A DNA stretch of 64,000 nt from Clostridiales bacterium. Lineage in GTDB: Bacteria; Bacillota; Clostridia; Peptostreptococcales; Anaerovoracaceae. Below the pieces are notes generated by a model. That model did not search any database and was not told where the DNA came from. It saw only the letters and a list, made by a program, of their open reading frames with translations. The position numbers and the translations under genes were made by a program. The stretch covers positions 79,195 through 143,194 of the forward strand of contig QXXF01000012.1 in the NCBI GenBank assembly GCA_009911365.1, in the 5' to 3' direction. Positions 18,617 to 28,044 of the stretch are shown one piece after another (positions within the stretch are counted from its first letter, which is position 1; the number at the start of each line of letters is the position of its first letter).

Positions 18617-19717
18617 ATGAAAAAAGTATTGATTCTGGTCATAGACGGCTGCGCGCCGGAATATCTGACAAAGGAGACTGCTCCTGCGATTTACAGGCTG
18701 GCCGCGGAGCCGGGTTCTTTTGCCAAGACTGCGCAAGGCGCTGTCCCTACTGTCACCAATGTGAACCACGCCTGCATTTTATCCGGATGTTTCCCGGAAG
18801 ACACCCATGTGGTGGGAAATTATTATTATCGCCCTGAAACTGGCGAGCAGGGCTTCATCGAGGCCAGAGGCTTTATGAAAGCACCTACGATTTTGGAAAA
18901 ATATCAAGCCGCAGGCAAAACCACCGCCCTTCTCACGGTGAAAGGAAAGATCCTGGAGGTCTTTGGAAATGGCGTGGATCTTGGCATCAGTGTCCAGGAT
19001 CCAGATGAAAAGCTACTTTCCAAACTAGGGCTGCCTATGCCGCCAGAAGTGCAAAGCCCAGGCAGCAGCCAATGGATCTTTCAGGCTGCTTATCAGTGTA
19101 TTGAAAAGGAAAGCCCGGACCTGGTCTACTGTACGACTAATGATTTTGTCATGCACCACTATGGGCCAAAAACACCGCAGGCCCGGGAGCAGATCCAGGC
19201 TTTGGATGAGGCGGTTAGCCGGATCCACGATCTGGAACCGGAACGGGAAATTTACATTACTGCTGACCATGGCATGAACCAAAAGACAACCCTTATCAAC
19301 CTCCAGGCCATCGCGGATCAGGCTGGCTTTCACATGGTCTGTGTGCCGCCTTTGAAAGACCGTTATATTGAAAACCATATTTATCAGGAAGGCGGGATCT
19401 TGTATCTATATCTGCGGGAGCCTTCTGAGGAATCCGCTATATTGGAGCTGGTTTCTTCTCAGGAAGCGGTAGAACAGGTCCTGCCCGCAAAAGAGGCCGC
19501 CGAGCTCTACCATTTGCCAGAAAATGAGATCGGAGATTATGTGGCTTTTGCGGCGCAAGATCATGCCTTTGGAGAGGTGGAAAATTTCATCCTTCATACG
19601 GATCAGGTCAGGACTCATGGCTCCCTTTATGAACGGACCGTGCCGCTCATTGCCATCAACAGCGGCGCAGCGGCTGATCAATATCAGTACAGCAAAGATA
19701 TCGTTCATTATCTCTGA
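18617..19717 (+). CDS. Alkaline phosphatase superfamily enzyme, phosphonoacetate-hydrolase-like
   Basis: 366 residues. Metal-ligand motifs of the superfamily are present: LVIDGCAPEYL near residue 6 (first Asp), TNVNHACILSG with the catalytic Thr, YCTTNDFVMHHYGP and ITADHGMNQKT. The series GNYYYRPETGE, DHGMN and the late THGSLYERTVPLI follow the phosphonoacetate hydrolase arrangement more closely than NPP nucleotide pyrophosphatases. Substrate is inferred. No phn transport or C-P lyase genes are nearby. RBS AAGGAAGG precedes the start. Confidence 0.75.
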   Translation: MKKVLILVIDGCAPEYLTKETAPAIYRLAAEPGSFAKTAQGAVPTVTNVNHACILSGCFPEDTHVVGNYYYRPETGEQGFIEARGFMKAPTILEKYQAAGKTTALLTVKGKILEVFGNGVDLGISVQDPDEKLLSKLGLPMPPEVQSPGSSQWIFQAAYQCIEKESPDLVYCTTNDFVMHHYGPKTPQAREQIQALDEAVSRIHDLEPEREIYITADHGMNQKTTLINLQAIADQAGFHMVCVPPLKDRYIENHIYQEGGILYLYLREPSEESAILELVSSQEAVEQVLPAKEAAELYHLPENEIGDYVAFAAQDHAFGEVENFILHTDQVRTHGSLYERTVPLIAINSGAAADQYQYSKDIVHYL

Positions 19718-19825
19718 TGGAAGAACATGTGCCGTATCCGTCCTTTTATGAATTTTATAGCAAATTAATATATTTTATAAACAATATAATTATATCATTA
19801 TGGCAATTAAATGCTTTTATTTGCC

Positions 19826-19854
19826 TTGATTTTAAGCAAATTATGTACTATAAT
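19826..19854 (+). promoter_or_regulatory. Near-consensus sigma-A promoter of a 36-residue ORF
   Basis: TTGATT, 17 bp, TATAAT. It lies about 43 bp upstream of the ORF start. Confidence 0.75.
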
Positions 19855-19896
19855 GAATGTAACATCAAAATTCAAATTTAGGAAAAGAGGGATATT

Positions 19897-20007
19897 ATGA
19901 AAGCTGCTAAGAAGAGCATTATTGAAACATTCAAGTCCATGAAACATCAATTAGGTGTTTGTGCGGAATTGATCGATGAATGTGTACAGCAAGGAACTAT
20001 CAAGTAG
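19897..20007 (+). CDS. 36-residue peptide of unknown function
   Basis: A short ORF starting MKAAKKSIIETFKSMKHQ and ending with VQQGTIK. It is amphipathic, with Lys at the N-terminus and two cysteines (GVCAELIDEC). It has its own near-consensus promoter, a purine-rich ribosome binding site (GGAAAAGAGGG) and a GC-rich terminator, so it is very likely expressed on its own. I do not recognise it; it could also be a leader for a small RNA. Confidence 0.6.
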   Translation: MKAAKKSIIETFKSMKHQLGVCAELIDECVQQGTIK

Positions 20008-20043
20008 CAAATGTTCCAAAACAAATATAGCCTTATATTTTTT

Positions 20044-20083
20044 CCGGCAAGGTCATACTCATGTATTCCCTTGCCGGTTTTTA
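20044..20083 (+). terminator. Rho-independent terminator
   Basis: CCGGCAAGG pairs with CCTTGCCGG and is followed by TTTTTATTT. Confidence 0.85.
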
Positions 20084-20088
20084 TTTGG

Positions 20089-20391
20089 TCATTGATTTAA
20101 TATGGCAGCGGCCTCTGCGCCTGTCATGCCCACGGCTACTCCTAGTTCTGCTGCTTGCGGAGTCACGGATTTAACTGGATTCTTCAAAATCTCTTCAAAA
20201 TTGCTGCCGCTGACAATGGCTGCCGCATCGCCAAAGGTTTCGGCGGCTGGCTGATTGAGATAACCGCACATGATGTACCCTTTTTCACAGAGAAGCAAGA
20301 GCAGATTGGGATGTCCTTCGCCTCCTGGATGCATCACGCCAACACCCTGGACAGCTTTTCCGTTCACTGTCAGTTGTTCGATTTGTACCAT
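20089..20391 (-). CDS. YunC family DUF1805 protein
   Basis: 100 residues. It matches the DUF1805/YunC layout: VGVMHPGG, LLLLLCEKGYIMCGYLN and FGDAAAIVSG. This small fold is found in Firmicutes; function unknown. It starts with an AGGGAGG site. Confidence 0.8.
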   Translation of the reverse strand: MVQIEQLTVNGKAVQGVGVMHPGGEGHPNLLLLLCEKGYIMCGYLNQPAAETFGDAAAIVSGSNFEEILKNPVKSVTPQAAELGVAVGMTGAEAAAILNQ

Positions 20392-20456
20392 GTTTTCTTC
20401 CTCCCTTTTACTGAACGCTGGCTGAAACGCAAATCGATTTTCAGCTACGTCCTCGT

Positions 20457-22592
20457 TTATTTTGTGATCTTTACCGTTCTTTTTTGTCCTTTGCTCTTGA
20501 ACAGTTTTTTGTATTGTTTCAGTTTAGAACTTGGGACTTTGATTTTTGCTTTCTTGTAGATGTCTTTCAGAGCGTTTTTCCCCACTTTCGTCAGCTTTTT
20601 AGATTTGACGGTGATGATTTTCAGTTTTTTCGCACCGGAAAAAGCTTCCTTGCCAATGGAAGAAATATTGGTCCCAACTACTGCTGCGGTCAGCTTTTTC
20701 TTGTTTTTCAGCGCTTTGTCACTAACCTGGGTGATCTTGAAGGATGCGCCCTGAATATTCACTTTGCTTCCGATAGTCACCTTTGCCTGGTCTTTTACTA
20801 CTCCGGCAAAGGCCGCGGTCCCTGTGCCGTTAGTCTTTGGGCTGACGATTTTGTATTTATAATTGCCCACCGTGTAGGTCTGGCCTTTTTTACACTGCTT
20901 CTTTGCCAAGGCCTTCTGATTGATGGTCACGCCGCAGTCTGCGCAAATGGTTTTCTGGAGGCCGGCCTTCACAAAATTAGGCTGCGCGGTGCTGGTTTTG
21001 GCGCGTTGGTGCCCAGTGGCTGGTATGGTCGTTACCTTTGTGTCTTTGCAGCGGCCGCAGGTTTGTATCTCGCATCCAGCAGTTGTGCAGGTGGCGGCTA
21101 TTTTTGAAGTCGCTTGGTAGCTGTGGCCTAGGGCAGGTAATATCTCACTCTGTGTTTTGCCGCATTTAGCACAGATTTGTTTTCGCATGCCCACACCTTC
21201 ACAAGTCGCGGCCTCGGTTATCCAGTTACCATAACTATGCCCACACAAATCTATATCTTTGTTTGTTGTTTCCTCATTGGGACTCTTTGCGATTCCATAG
21301 GTCAAATCGCCATATTGGCTGATTTTGAAGCCGTAAAGATATCCGACACCTCTTTCATCCTCAGTCAGCGAATAAACCACGTCGTCATTTGTGCCATCAC
21401 AACTCATTCTATGCACTTCTGTAGGAAGCACATAATAAATGTCGTCTTCGTAAAGGGAAAAGCCGCTGTAATTGCTCTGCCAGTAACCCGAATCATTATT
21501 CCAAACATTCCATTTTTCTATCAACTTTTTCACTTCCTTTGACTCAGTCAAGCCCGATGCGCTGCCTTGATACTGCGTAATGGTTCCCGCATTGTTCCCA
21601 TACCAATATCCGTCTGAGTAACCAAAAGGATTGTCAATGCTGTTCCAAAAATAAGCGTCGTAGGAAGTGTCTGAAGCCGTACTGTCATTTTGTCTGCCTG
21701 TGTACACATAGTCATCGGCAGCATGGCTTGGGTCTCCCGTCTCAGATTTAAACGAATTTGTGCTTTTTAATAGGTATTTATGCCTTGCCCTACCAAGCCG
21801 ATCTGTAAGAGGGTCATTCCAGGTAGTGTCCACATGATACCAAGAACCGTTCACATTTACCAAGTTCCACGCATGGTTCAGACTTTGGCTCGTTACTAGT
21901 TCGCAGTTCACGTTTGCCTGATCCATCAGTTCCAAAAATGCTAAGGCATATCCCTGACACACGGCTGTTTTATTTACAAAAGCGTCATATGCGCTATGCT
22001 TTGTGAGACCGGAATCATAAGCGCAATGAACGGCCAGATAATCATTTGCGTACAGCGCTTTTTCTAAAGCTGACCAATTTGTGTCCATGGACTTTACAAT
22101 GGCGTTCACTTCTGTATCATATGCCGCCAGCATTTTAGAAACATTGGCTGGCGTGTCGGTTAAAGTAAAGGTCAAATTATAAACATTATCACCAGCATAG
22201 CTATAAGAAAAGCTATTTTTAACATAAAAATAGCTTGGATGCGTATTGAGAAAATCTGTAACTTTCTGCTCGACCTCGGTTCCCAGAACGCCGCATGCCG
22301 ACACATCGATGGTCACTTTGTTTTCGCTATTTGCCGCTTGATAATTATCCAGCCCCGCTTTTACTGTTGCCTCAAAGTCAGCCCCGCTTCTTGCTTGGGT
22401 CCTTTTATCAACGCTTATCTCTTCCTGCTCTGTCAGCAGATCCCCGTTTTGCAAGATCCCATCAGGATGCGCAGTCTCCGTTTTCATAGTCTCCGCTTTT
22501 ACTGGCCGGCTGGCTGCGCCGCATAATAGCAAGGCGAAAAACATTGCTGTCAGAATCATAATCACATGATGTTTTGTTCTGATTCGTTCCAT
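20457..22592 (-). CDS. Secreted transglutaminase-like protein with C-terminal Cys-rich and BspA-type repeats
   Basis: 711 residues. A signal peptide (about 1-33) precedes a transglutaminase-like core with the catalytic triad region KTAVCQGYALAFLELM, LNHAWNLVNVNG and WYHVDTTWNDP at about 205-265. A region of uncertain fold follows. From about 465 there are three CxxCG-type repeats (HSYGNWITEAATCEGVG, CAKCGKT; CGRCKDTK; CADCG), then a Lys-rich leucine-rich-repeat-like stretch (SSIGKEAFSGAKKLK). It is probably a cell-wall or surface protein; the substrate is unknown. Confidence 0.82.
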   Translation of the reverse strand: MERIRTKHHVIMILTAMFFALLLCGAASRPVKAETMKTETAHPDGILQNGDLLTEQEEISVDKRTQARSGADFEATVKAGLDNYQAANSENKVTIDVSACGVLGTEVEQKVTDFLNTHPSYFYVKNSFSYSYAGDNVYNLTFTLTDTPANVSKMLAAYDTEVNAIVKSMDTNWSALEKALYANDYLAVHCAYDSGLTKHSAYDAFVNKTAVCQGYALAFLELMDQANVNCELVTSQSLNHAWNLVNVNGSWYHVDTTWNDPLTDRLGRARHKYLLKSTNSFKSETGDPSHAADDYVYTGRQNDSTASDTSYDAYFWNSIDNPFGYSDGYWYGNNAGTITQYQGSASGLTESKEVKKLIEKWNVWNNDSGYWQSNYSGFSLYEDDIYYVLPTEVHRMSCDGTNDDVVYSLTEDERGVGYLYGFKISQYGDLTYGIAKSPNEETTNKDIDLCGHSYGNWITEAATCEGVGMRKQICAKCGKTQSEILPALGHSYQATSKIAATCTTAGCEIQTCGRCKDTKVTTIPATGHQRAKTSTAQPNFVKAGLQKTICADCGVTINQKALAKKQCKKGQTYTVGNYKYKIVSPKTNGTGTAAFAGVVKDQAKVTIGSKVNIQGASFKITQVSDKALKNKKKLTAAVVGTNISSIGKEAFSGAKKLKIITVKSKKLTKVGKNALKDIYKKAKIKVPSSKLKQYKKLFKSKGQKRTVKITK

Positions 22593-22887
22593 AATTTATC
22601 ACTATCCTTCCTTTCTTGGTTCCAGTCGATTTTTATGCATTCATCATACCATATTTTTCGGAAAATTCAACTCGATTTGGCGGAAGGCATGAAAATTAAA
22701 TTTTCAATATCCTATGATTTTCGAATTTGTTGGCGTGGTAACTCCCGTTGTCTTATCAACTTTTAAAAATTGATTGCCTGATAAACAGCCTGCCTGCGCT
22801 GAGCCGGTGTTTATTGACGTTATGTTTACTGAGTATCCAGCTTTATCGTAAAACAAGGCTGCCCCATGCTTGAGAAGAGAGGCAGGT

Positions 22888-23529
22888 CTATTTCTTGAGT
22901 TCCGGGAACCTAGTTTCTATGTAATTCAGCAAGATCTCTTTGATCTGTTCATCTTGAAACGGCGTTGTGTCCAGCACAAAATCGTACTCCTGCAAGTCCA
23001 GCCATTTCTTACCTGTAAAGGTATGATAATACCTAGCCCGATCACGGTCTTCGTGCTCGATATGCTTTTGCTCCTTTGCCTTGTTGATCGGCTTGCCTAA
23101 GGTCTGCTCCAGGCGAGCGATGCGGGCATCCATGTCAGCCTGCAAAAAAATACTAGTGTGTTTTTCATAATGGCGGAACAAATGAGATGCGCAACGCCCA
23201 ATGATGACGCAAGGGCCTTCTTCCGCAGCTTCCCGCATAATCTGCGCCTGCGTCTCAAACAGCTGCTTGCTGGTAGGAACGTACCACGCGTCTGCCACAT
23301 ATGGCATATCATATACAGCGGTCTGTGCCAATGCCGTCCATATGGAAGTGTTTCGCTCATCGACAAATTCCAGGTTTTCCTCTGCCATTTCCATCCGTTC
23401 CGCAGCCTTCACCAGGATCTCTTTATCAATATACCGGAACCCATAATGATCGGCCATGGCTTTTCCCATGGCTGATCCGCCGCTACCCAGCTGCCGCCCA
23501 ATTGTGATTACATGATGTTCTCTTTTCAA
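22888..23529 (-). CDS. Cytidylate kinase-like family protein
   Basis: 213 residues of the cytidylate_kin2 family: ITIGRQLGSGGSAMGKAMAD is an atypical P-loop, with FRYIDKEIL, GRCASHLFRHY and RARYYHTFTGKKW. It differs from the true cmk at 12,954-13,607. Substrate unknown. It is monocistronic; the 295 bp between it and the transglutaminase gene hold no gene I can see. Confidence 0.85.
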   Translation of the reverse strand: MKREHHVITIGRQLGSGGSAMGKAMADHYGFRYIDKEILVKAAERMEMAEENLEFVDERNTSIWTALAQTAVYDMPYVADAWYVPTSKQLFETQAQIMREAAEEGPCVIIGRCASHLFRHYEKHTSIFLQADMDARIARLEQTLGKPINKAKEQKHIEHEDRDRARYYHTFTGKKWLDLQEYDFVLDTTPFQDEQIKEILLNYIETRFPELKK

Positions 23530-23570
23530 TTTTATCTGCCTCCCGCATCTAGTTTAACACGTTTTTCCAA

Positions 23571-24995
23571 TCAATCACAGAAAATATCATCTGTCTGTTT
23601 TTCTTTTTTCACGAAGAGAACCGCCATGACCAGTGCCACAGCACTGAGACCTGCGGCCACGCCAAAGGCAGCGTGCATCCCACTCAAGGTCGCTTCCAAT
23701 GTACCGGCCTCCTTGTTCCATGCTGTGATAATTGCCATAATGGTGATTAAAATAGCCGTACCAATGGAACCCGCGACTTGGCGGACCGTATTGTTAATGG
23801 CGCTCCCATGAGCGATCATCCTGTTTTCCAGCGCATTGAGACCCCAGGTGGTCAAAGGCATGTTCACCAAGGAAAGCCCAAACATGCGGACCGTGTAGAT
23901 CATGCACAAAAAGCCAAAGCTCCAGGTCTCATCCATAACCACAAAGAACCCGGAAAACGCTGTCATGATGCTCAGGCCAATAAGCGCAATCCCTCGAGGC
24001 CCAAAGCGGTCGAACAAATTGCCTGTGACAGGACTCATGATCCCCATAACGATCGCTCCGGGAAGCATGACCAGTCCGGACTGCATAGCAGTGAAACGCA
24101 GCACGTTCTGCATGTAAATAGGCATAATGATCGTACCAGCGATCAGAGCTGCGTTCACGATCATGCCAATGATGGTCGCATATGTAAAGACCCGGTTCCG
24201 CAGGACATGCAGTTCTAAAAGCGGCATATCCAGGCAAAGCTGCCTTCTGATAAAGATCATCAGGAACACCGCACCTACAGCTAGCGGCACTAAAGTCAGC
24301 GCATGGATCCACCCATAGCTGCCAGCAGCACTGAATCCATACAACAGTCCACCAAATCCCAATGTGGAATAGATCACAGAGCAAATATCCAACTTTCTTT
24401 TGGTGATCTCTCCTACATTTTCCAGCAGAAAGAATCCTAAAACCACATCGACCGCCGCCAAAGGCGCAATCACTAGAAAAATACTATTCCATCCCCAGCT
24501 GTCCACTGCCCATCCTGCCAGAGTCGGACCAATGGCTGGCGCGAAGGCGATAACAATGCCCACGGTCCCCATGGCCGAGCCTCTCTTTTCCCTAGGAAAC
24601 AACAGTAAAATAACAGTCTGTATCATAGGCATCAAGATCCCCGCTGCCATGGCCTGCAGAATGCGGGCCACCAAAAGCACCCAAAAAGTAGGTGCCACTC
24701 CCGCAATGGCCGTTCCCGCAGTGAATAAGATCATGGAACTGAGAAAAAGCTGCCGAGTTGTGAAACGATCGATAAAATATGCTGTGATCGGGATCATGAT
24801 TCCGTTTACCAGCATAAAAGCGGTGGTCAGCCATTGCCCCTCTACCGCAGTGATTCCCATATCCCGCATAATACTTGGCAGGGCGGGCGAAAGGATCGTT
24901 TGATTCAAGACCGCGATAAACGCGCCGGAGAGCATGACCCCAATGATCACCGTTCGCTTTCTGTCTTCTGTTTGTTTGTGTGCGTGTTCATCCAT
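23571..24995 (-). CDS. MFS transporter, DHA2 (EmrB/QacA-like) drug exporter
   Basis: 474 residues with about 14 membrane helices. Early motifs are FIAVLNQTILSPALPSIMRDM, which ends before MGITAVEGQWL, and FIDRFTTRQLF in the first cytoplasmic loop. The family expels lipophilic drugs by proton antiport. Its start overlaps the TetR stop by 8 bp, so the pair is coupled and the exporter is likely controlled by that regulator. Confidence 0.88.
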   Translation of the reverse strand: MDEHAHKQTEDRKRTVIIGVMLSGAFIAVLNQTILSPALPSIMRDMGITAVEGQWLTTAFMLVNGIMIPITAYFIDRFTTRQLFLSSMILFTAGTAIAGVAPTFWVLLVARILQAMAAGILMPMIQTVILLLFPREKRGSAMGTVGIVIAFAPAIGPTLAGWAVDSWGWNSIFLVIAPLAAVDVVLGFFLLENVGEITKRKLDICSVIYSTLGFGGLLYGFSAAGSYGWIHALTLVPLAVGAVFLMIFIRRQLCLDMPLLELHVLRNRVFTYATIIGMIVNAALIAGTIIMPIYMQNVLRFTAMQSGLVMLPGAIVMGIMSPVTGNLFDRFGPRGIALIGLSIMTAFSGFFVVMDETWSFGFLCMIYTVRMFGLSLVNMPLTTWGLNALENRMIAHGSAINNTVRQVAGSIGTAILITIMAIITAWNKEAGTLEATLSGMHAAFGVAAGLSAVALVMAVLFVKKEKQTDDIFCD

Positions 24996-25791
24996 GTGTT
25001 ACCCCTTCTTTCTGTTCTAACTCCTTTAATTCTGTCAGTAAAGCTTCCGCGGCTTTCAGTTTGTCTGCTCTTCCAGTTTTTTCATAATCCTCCAAAGCAA
25101 GCTTTAAATCCCGTGTCAACCGCTTTTTGCGGAGAACTGGCCGCAGCTCCTGCTCTTCATGCTTTACCGCACGGCGAAGCTCTTCCAGCTGCTCCTGGGT
25201 CATGAGCGGTGCTTTTCCGACCCTTTTTTCTAAAATCGCTTCCAAGCTGTCTACAATAAAATCCGCAATAGCGTTCTCGTTCATTTCCACGATGTTTTCT
25301 TTGGCCACCAGATGGATCTCCTTGATCAGCCCATTCAGGTTGATGGTAAGCTCAAAAGCCAAGGGCTCGCTCTCAACGTTAAAGCAACGCATAATGATCG
25401 CCGCAAATAGTTCCATCACGCCAAAATGATTTCTATGGATAGCAGGCAAATACTTTTCCCGCTGCTGTGGTGTCAAGGAAACATGCAGTTCGCTCAGGAA
25501 ACGGTTGCGTTCAGAAAAGTTTTCCATCCGCGCCAAAATGCTCCGGCGTAGCGTGTCCCGGGAAAAGGTTTCTTCCTCTGCCAAAATGTTTTCTACCTTA
25601 AGCCGCATTTGCTCCATCAGATAGACGGCCACCAGCATGGCCAGATTTTCTTTTGACTCAAAGAATTTGTACAGCGTGGCTTTGGAAACATTGCATCGCT
25701 CAGCGATATCCTGCATGGAAGCATTTGGATATCCCTTTTCCAGAAAAAGCGTCAAAGCCGCTTCTATGATATGCTGTTTTTTCAGTTCCAT
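24988..25791 (-). CDS. TetR/AcrR family regulator
   Basis: 267 residues from MELKKQHIIEAA; AAAGGGGAAGCC precedes this ATG, and the longer frame starts with TTG inside that site. The HTH is QDIAERCNVSKATLYKFFESKE at about 25-45, split here as DIAERCNVSKATLYKFF. The C-terminal extension after about residue 195 is rich in Arg/Leu/Glu and longer than usual. It probably represses the downstream exporter. Confidence 0.88.
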   Translation of the reverse strand: MELKKQHIIEAALTLFLEKGYPNASMQDIAERCNVSKATLYKFFESKENLAMLVAVYLMEQMRLKVENILAEEETFSRDTLRRSILARMENFSERNRFLSELHVSLTPQQREKYLPAIHRNHFGVMELFAAIIMRCFNVESEPLAFELTINLNGLIKEIHLVAKENIVEMNENAIADFIVDSLEAILEKRVGKAPLMTQEQLEELRRAVKHEEQELRPVLRKKRLTRDLKLALEDYEKTGRADKLKAAEALLTELKELEQKEGVTHG

Positions 25792-26008
25792 GGCTTCCCC
25801 TTTCAAAGAAAAACTCGCCTGCTCCTTTTTCTTGGCTGGATACTGGCAAGTTTTTTTTAAACTCTATAGTTTTATCATATGCTTTTTTCTATAGGATGTC
25901 AAGATGAACACAAAATATTCTTCTTTTCTTTTTAAAGAAAGGTTGGAAAAAAACGGTCCTTGTGCTATCCTATATGCCAGTAAATCAACAATGAACTGGA
26001 GCATGACT

Positions 26009-27010
26009 ATGAAAAAGAAATTATTGATCCTCACCACCGGAGGCACTATTGCTTCTGTGAAAACGCCTCATGGGCTGATCCCCGCCCTCACCTCTCAGGA
26101 ATTGCTTTCCTATCTGCCTGAAATCGGGGAGGACTTTCAACTGACCATTAAAGCGGTCTGCAATCTGGACAGCACCAACATCACGCCTGACCACTGGCTG
26201 ATGATGGCTCGGGCAATTCAGGAAGAATACCAGTGTTACGACGGGTTCGTCATCTGCCATGGGACGGATACCATGGCTTATGCAGCAGCAGCCCTTTCCT
26301 ACTTGATCCAGCATTCATCAAAACCTATTGTCCTCACTGGCGCACAGAAACCTATTGGCCTGGAAATCACAGACGCAAAGGCCAATCTGCGGGACAGCAT
26401 CCTTTATGCCGCAGATCCTGATTCTCATGGCGTAGGGATTGTCTTTGACGGAAAAGTGATCGTGGGGACGAGAGCCAAGAAAACCAAAACCCTTAGTTAC
26501 GCAGCTTTTTCCAGCATCAATTTCCCTTTTCTTGCCACCATCCAGGATGGGCGGATCATCCGCTATCTGCTTCCAGAAGATGATCCCCTTCCAGTGGTTT
26601 TTTATGATAAACTCAACGCCCGTGTGTTTCTGCTAAAGCTAACACCCGGCATTTCGCCTTCCCTGCTGGCAGACGTTTTTCGGCTCTACGACTGCGTCAT
26701 TATTGAAAGTTTTGGGGTAGGCGGCATCCCTGATAGTTTGGAAAAAGAGCTGTTTGCCCAGTTGGAGCAGTATGCGCCTGAAGAAAAGGTCTTGGTCATG
26801 ACAACTCAAGTGACATATGAAGGCAGCAACGTAGGCACTTATGAGGTGGGGCGCAGGCTTTGGGAGTCCTTTAGCATTTTGGAGGCAAAGGACATGACAT
26901 TGGAGGCCGTGCTGACGAAGATGATGTGGATTATGGCTGAAGAGCATCTGACTTGGCCGGAGATCTGCCGTCGGTTTTACATGCGCATTAACTCGGACAC
27001 CTTGTATTAA
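26009..27010 (+). CDS. L-asparaginase, type I
   Basis: 333 residues from MKKKLLILTTGGTIAS. The first catalytic Thr lies in TTGGTIAS and the second in HGTDTMAYAA; LTGAQKPIG and VTTQVTYEGSN also fit. It hydrolyses asparagine to aspartate and ammonia. A GGAG 8 bp upstream supports this start. The open frame reaches back to 25,904, but that part looks non-coding and holds the TetR promoter. The lack of a signal peptide suggests a cytoplasmic AnsA-type enzyme. Confidence 0.9.
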   Translation: MKKKLLILTTGGTIASVKTPHGLIPALTSQELLSYLPEIGEDFQLTIKAVCNLDSTNITPDHWLMMARAIQEEYQCYDGFVICHGTDTMAYAAAALSYLIQHSSKPIVLTGAQKPIGLEITDAKANLRDSILYAADPDSHGVGIVFDGKVIVGTRAKKTKTLSYAAFSSINFPFLATIQDGRIIRYLLPEDDPLPVVFYDKLNARVFLLKLTPGISPSLLADVFRLYDCVIIESFGVGGIPDSLEKELFAQLEQYAPEEKVLVMTTQVTYEGSNVGTYEVGRRLWESFSILEAKDMTLEAVLTKMMWIMAEEHLTWPEICRRFYMRINSDTLY

Positions 27011-27071
27011 ACTGTTTATTCAGAAATCCACATGAAAAGGCTGCTTGCTGCCGCAGGAATTCATAGGCTTC

Positions 27072-27866
27072 CTATTTCAGATAGCCCTGCTGCTTCAGCC
27101 ATTGTAAAGACGCTCTGCCATCTAGACTTTCGATCGTGATGGTGGCTGTTTTTTCGCAATATCGATCTATGTCTTCTAAAATGCGTTCCATGTCCAAGGT
27201 GCCTTTTGACAGGGCGTTATGCTGGTCATGGGTCCCATCGTTGTTATGGATGTGCAGATGTCCGATATGCGTCCCCATGACCCGGATCCATTCCTCTGCC
27301 GGAAGGCGGCTCATACAGTTGGCATGCCCTAGGTCCAGACAGAGCTTGACATTGGGACGCTGTAATTTCTCCACGATTTTCACCATCATATCAGGTTCGT
27401 CCTCCAGCACGTTTTCTATGCATATGGTAAAATTCTCCGGCTTGTCTTCCATGTACCGCTCCCAAAATTCTACGGATTTTTCTTGGTGCCAGGCTTTGTA
27501 ATACACGTATGGCATGTACCCGGAATGGACAATCATTTTGTGGATCTGATAACGCTCTTTTGCCAAGCAATACGCCTGCTGGTACCGCTGGTAAGCGATA
27601 ACCTTGATCTTTGGGTCAATGGCAGCGGGATGAAGTTCATTAAAAGGCGCATGAAAAATCAGCGGCAGCTGTTCCTCCCTTTCCCCGGGGCACTCTCTGA
27701 CCGCTTGGTCGATCTCTGCCAGTACCTGCTGGTGAACCTGTTCAGCCATGGGCCCGTCCATGTTTTCCGCAGTGCAGTAATGATCTAATTCCAGGCCGAT
27801 CCCGTATTCCGCCGCCAGCCGCACCGCATCCTGGGACACGCTGGCGATGTAGAGCCGCTCTCTCAT
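27072..27866 (-). CDS. Sugar phosphate isomerase/epimerase (AP-endonuclease-2-type TIM barrel)
   Basis: 264 residues. AAAGGAGGC sits 8 bp before the chosen ATG (MRERLYIASVSQ). Metal-site motifs include ICIENVLED, LCLDLGHANC and HIGHLHIHNNDG. The fold is the xylose isomerase-like TIM barrel. The substrate is unknown. Confidence 0.82.
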   Translation of the reverse strand: MRERLYIASVSQDAVRLAAEYGIGLELDHYCTAENMDGPMAEQVHQQVLAEIDQAVRECPGEREEQLPLIFHAPFNELHPAAIDPKIKVIAYQRYQQAYCLAKERYQIHKMIVHSGYMPYVYYKAWHQEKSVEFWERYMEDKPENFTICIENVLEDEPDMMVKIVEKLQRPNVKLCLDLGHANCMSRLPAEEWIRVMGTHIGHLHIHNNDGTHDQHNALSKGTLDMERILEDIDRYCEKTATITIESLDGRASLQWLKQQGYLK

Positions 27867-27996
27867 GAGTTTCTGCCTCCTTTCACGCATTTTATCGTAT
27901 TTTACATCAATTATGAATCGCTGTAAAGAAGAACAATCGGCGGCCATAGAGAGGTGCGTGGGATCAAGAACGCAAAATAAGCGGGAAAATCAAAGG

Positions 27997-28019
27997 ATAA
28001 ACCGCCTTCGGGCAGCATA
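27997..28019 (+). promoter_or_regulatory. Candidate sigma-E/K-type promoter of the interrupted spore hydrolase
   Basis: ATA, a 16-bp spacer and CATAAGCT fit the mother-cell sigma-E/sigma-K pattern. It lies about 25 bp upstream of the start; a GGAGGTGG ribosome binding site follows. B. subtilis yaaH is known to be sigma-E dependent. Confidence 0.4.
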
Positions 28020-28044
28020 AGCTGTCATTGGAGGTGGTTTTTCT

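Noticed and set aside
22593-22887. Intergenic gap upstream of the transglutaminase gene
   Set aside because: No ORF with start signals, RNA motif or strong hairpin was recognised.
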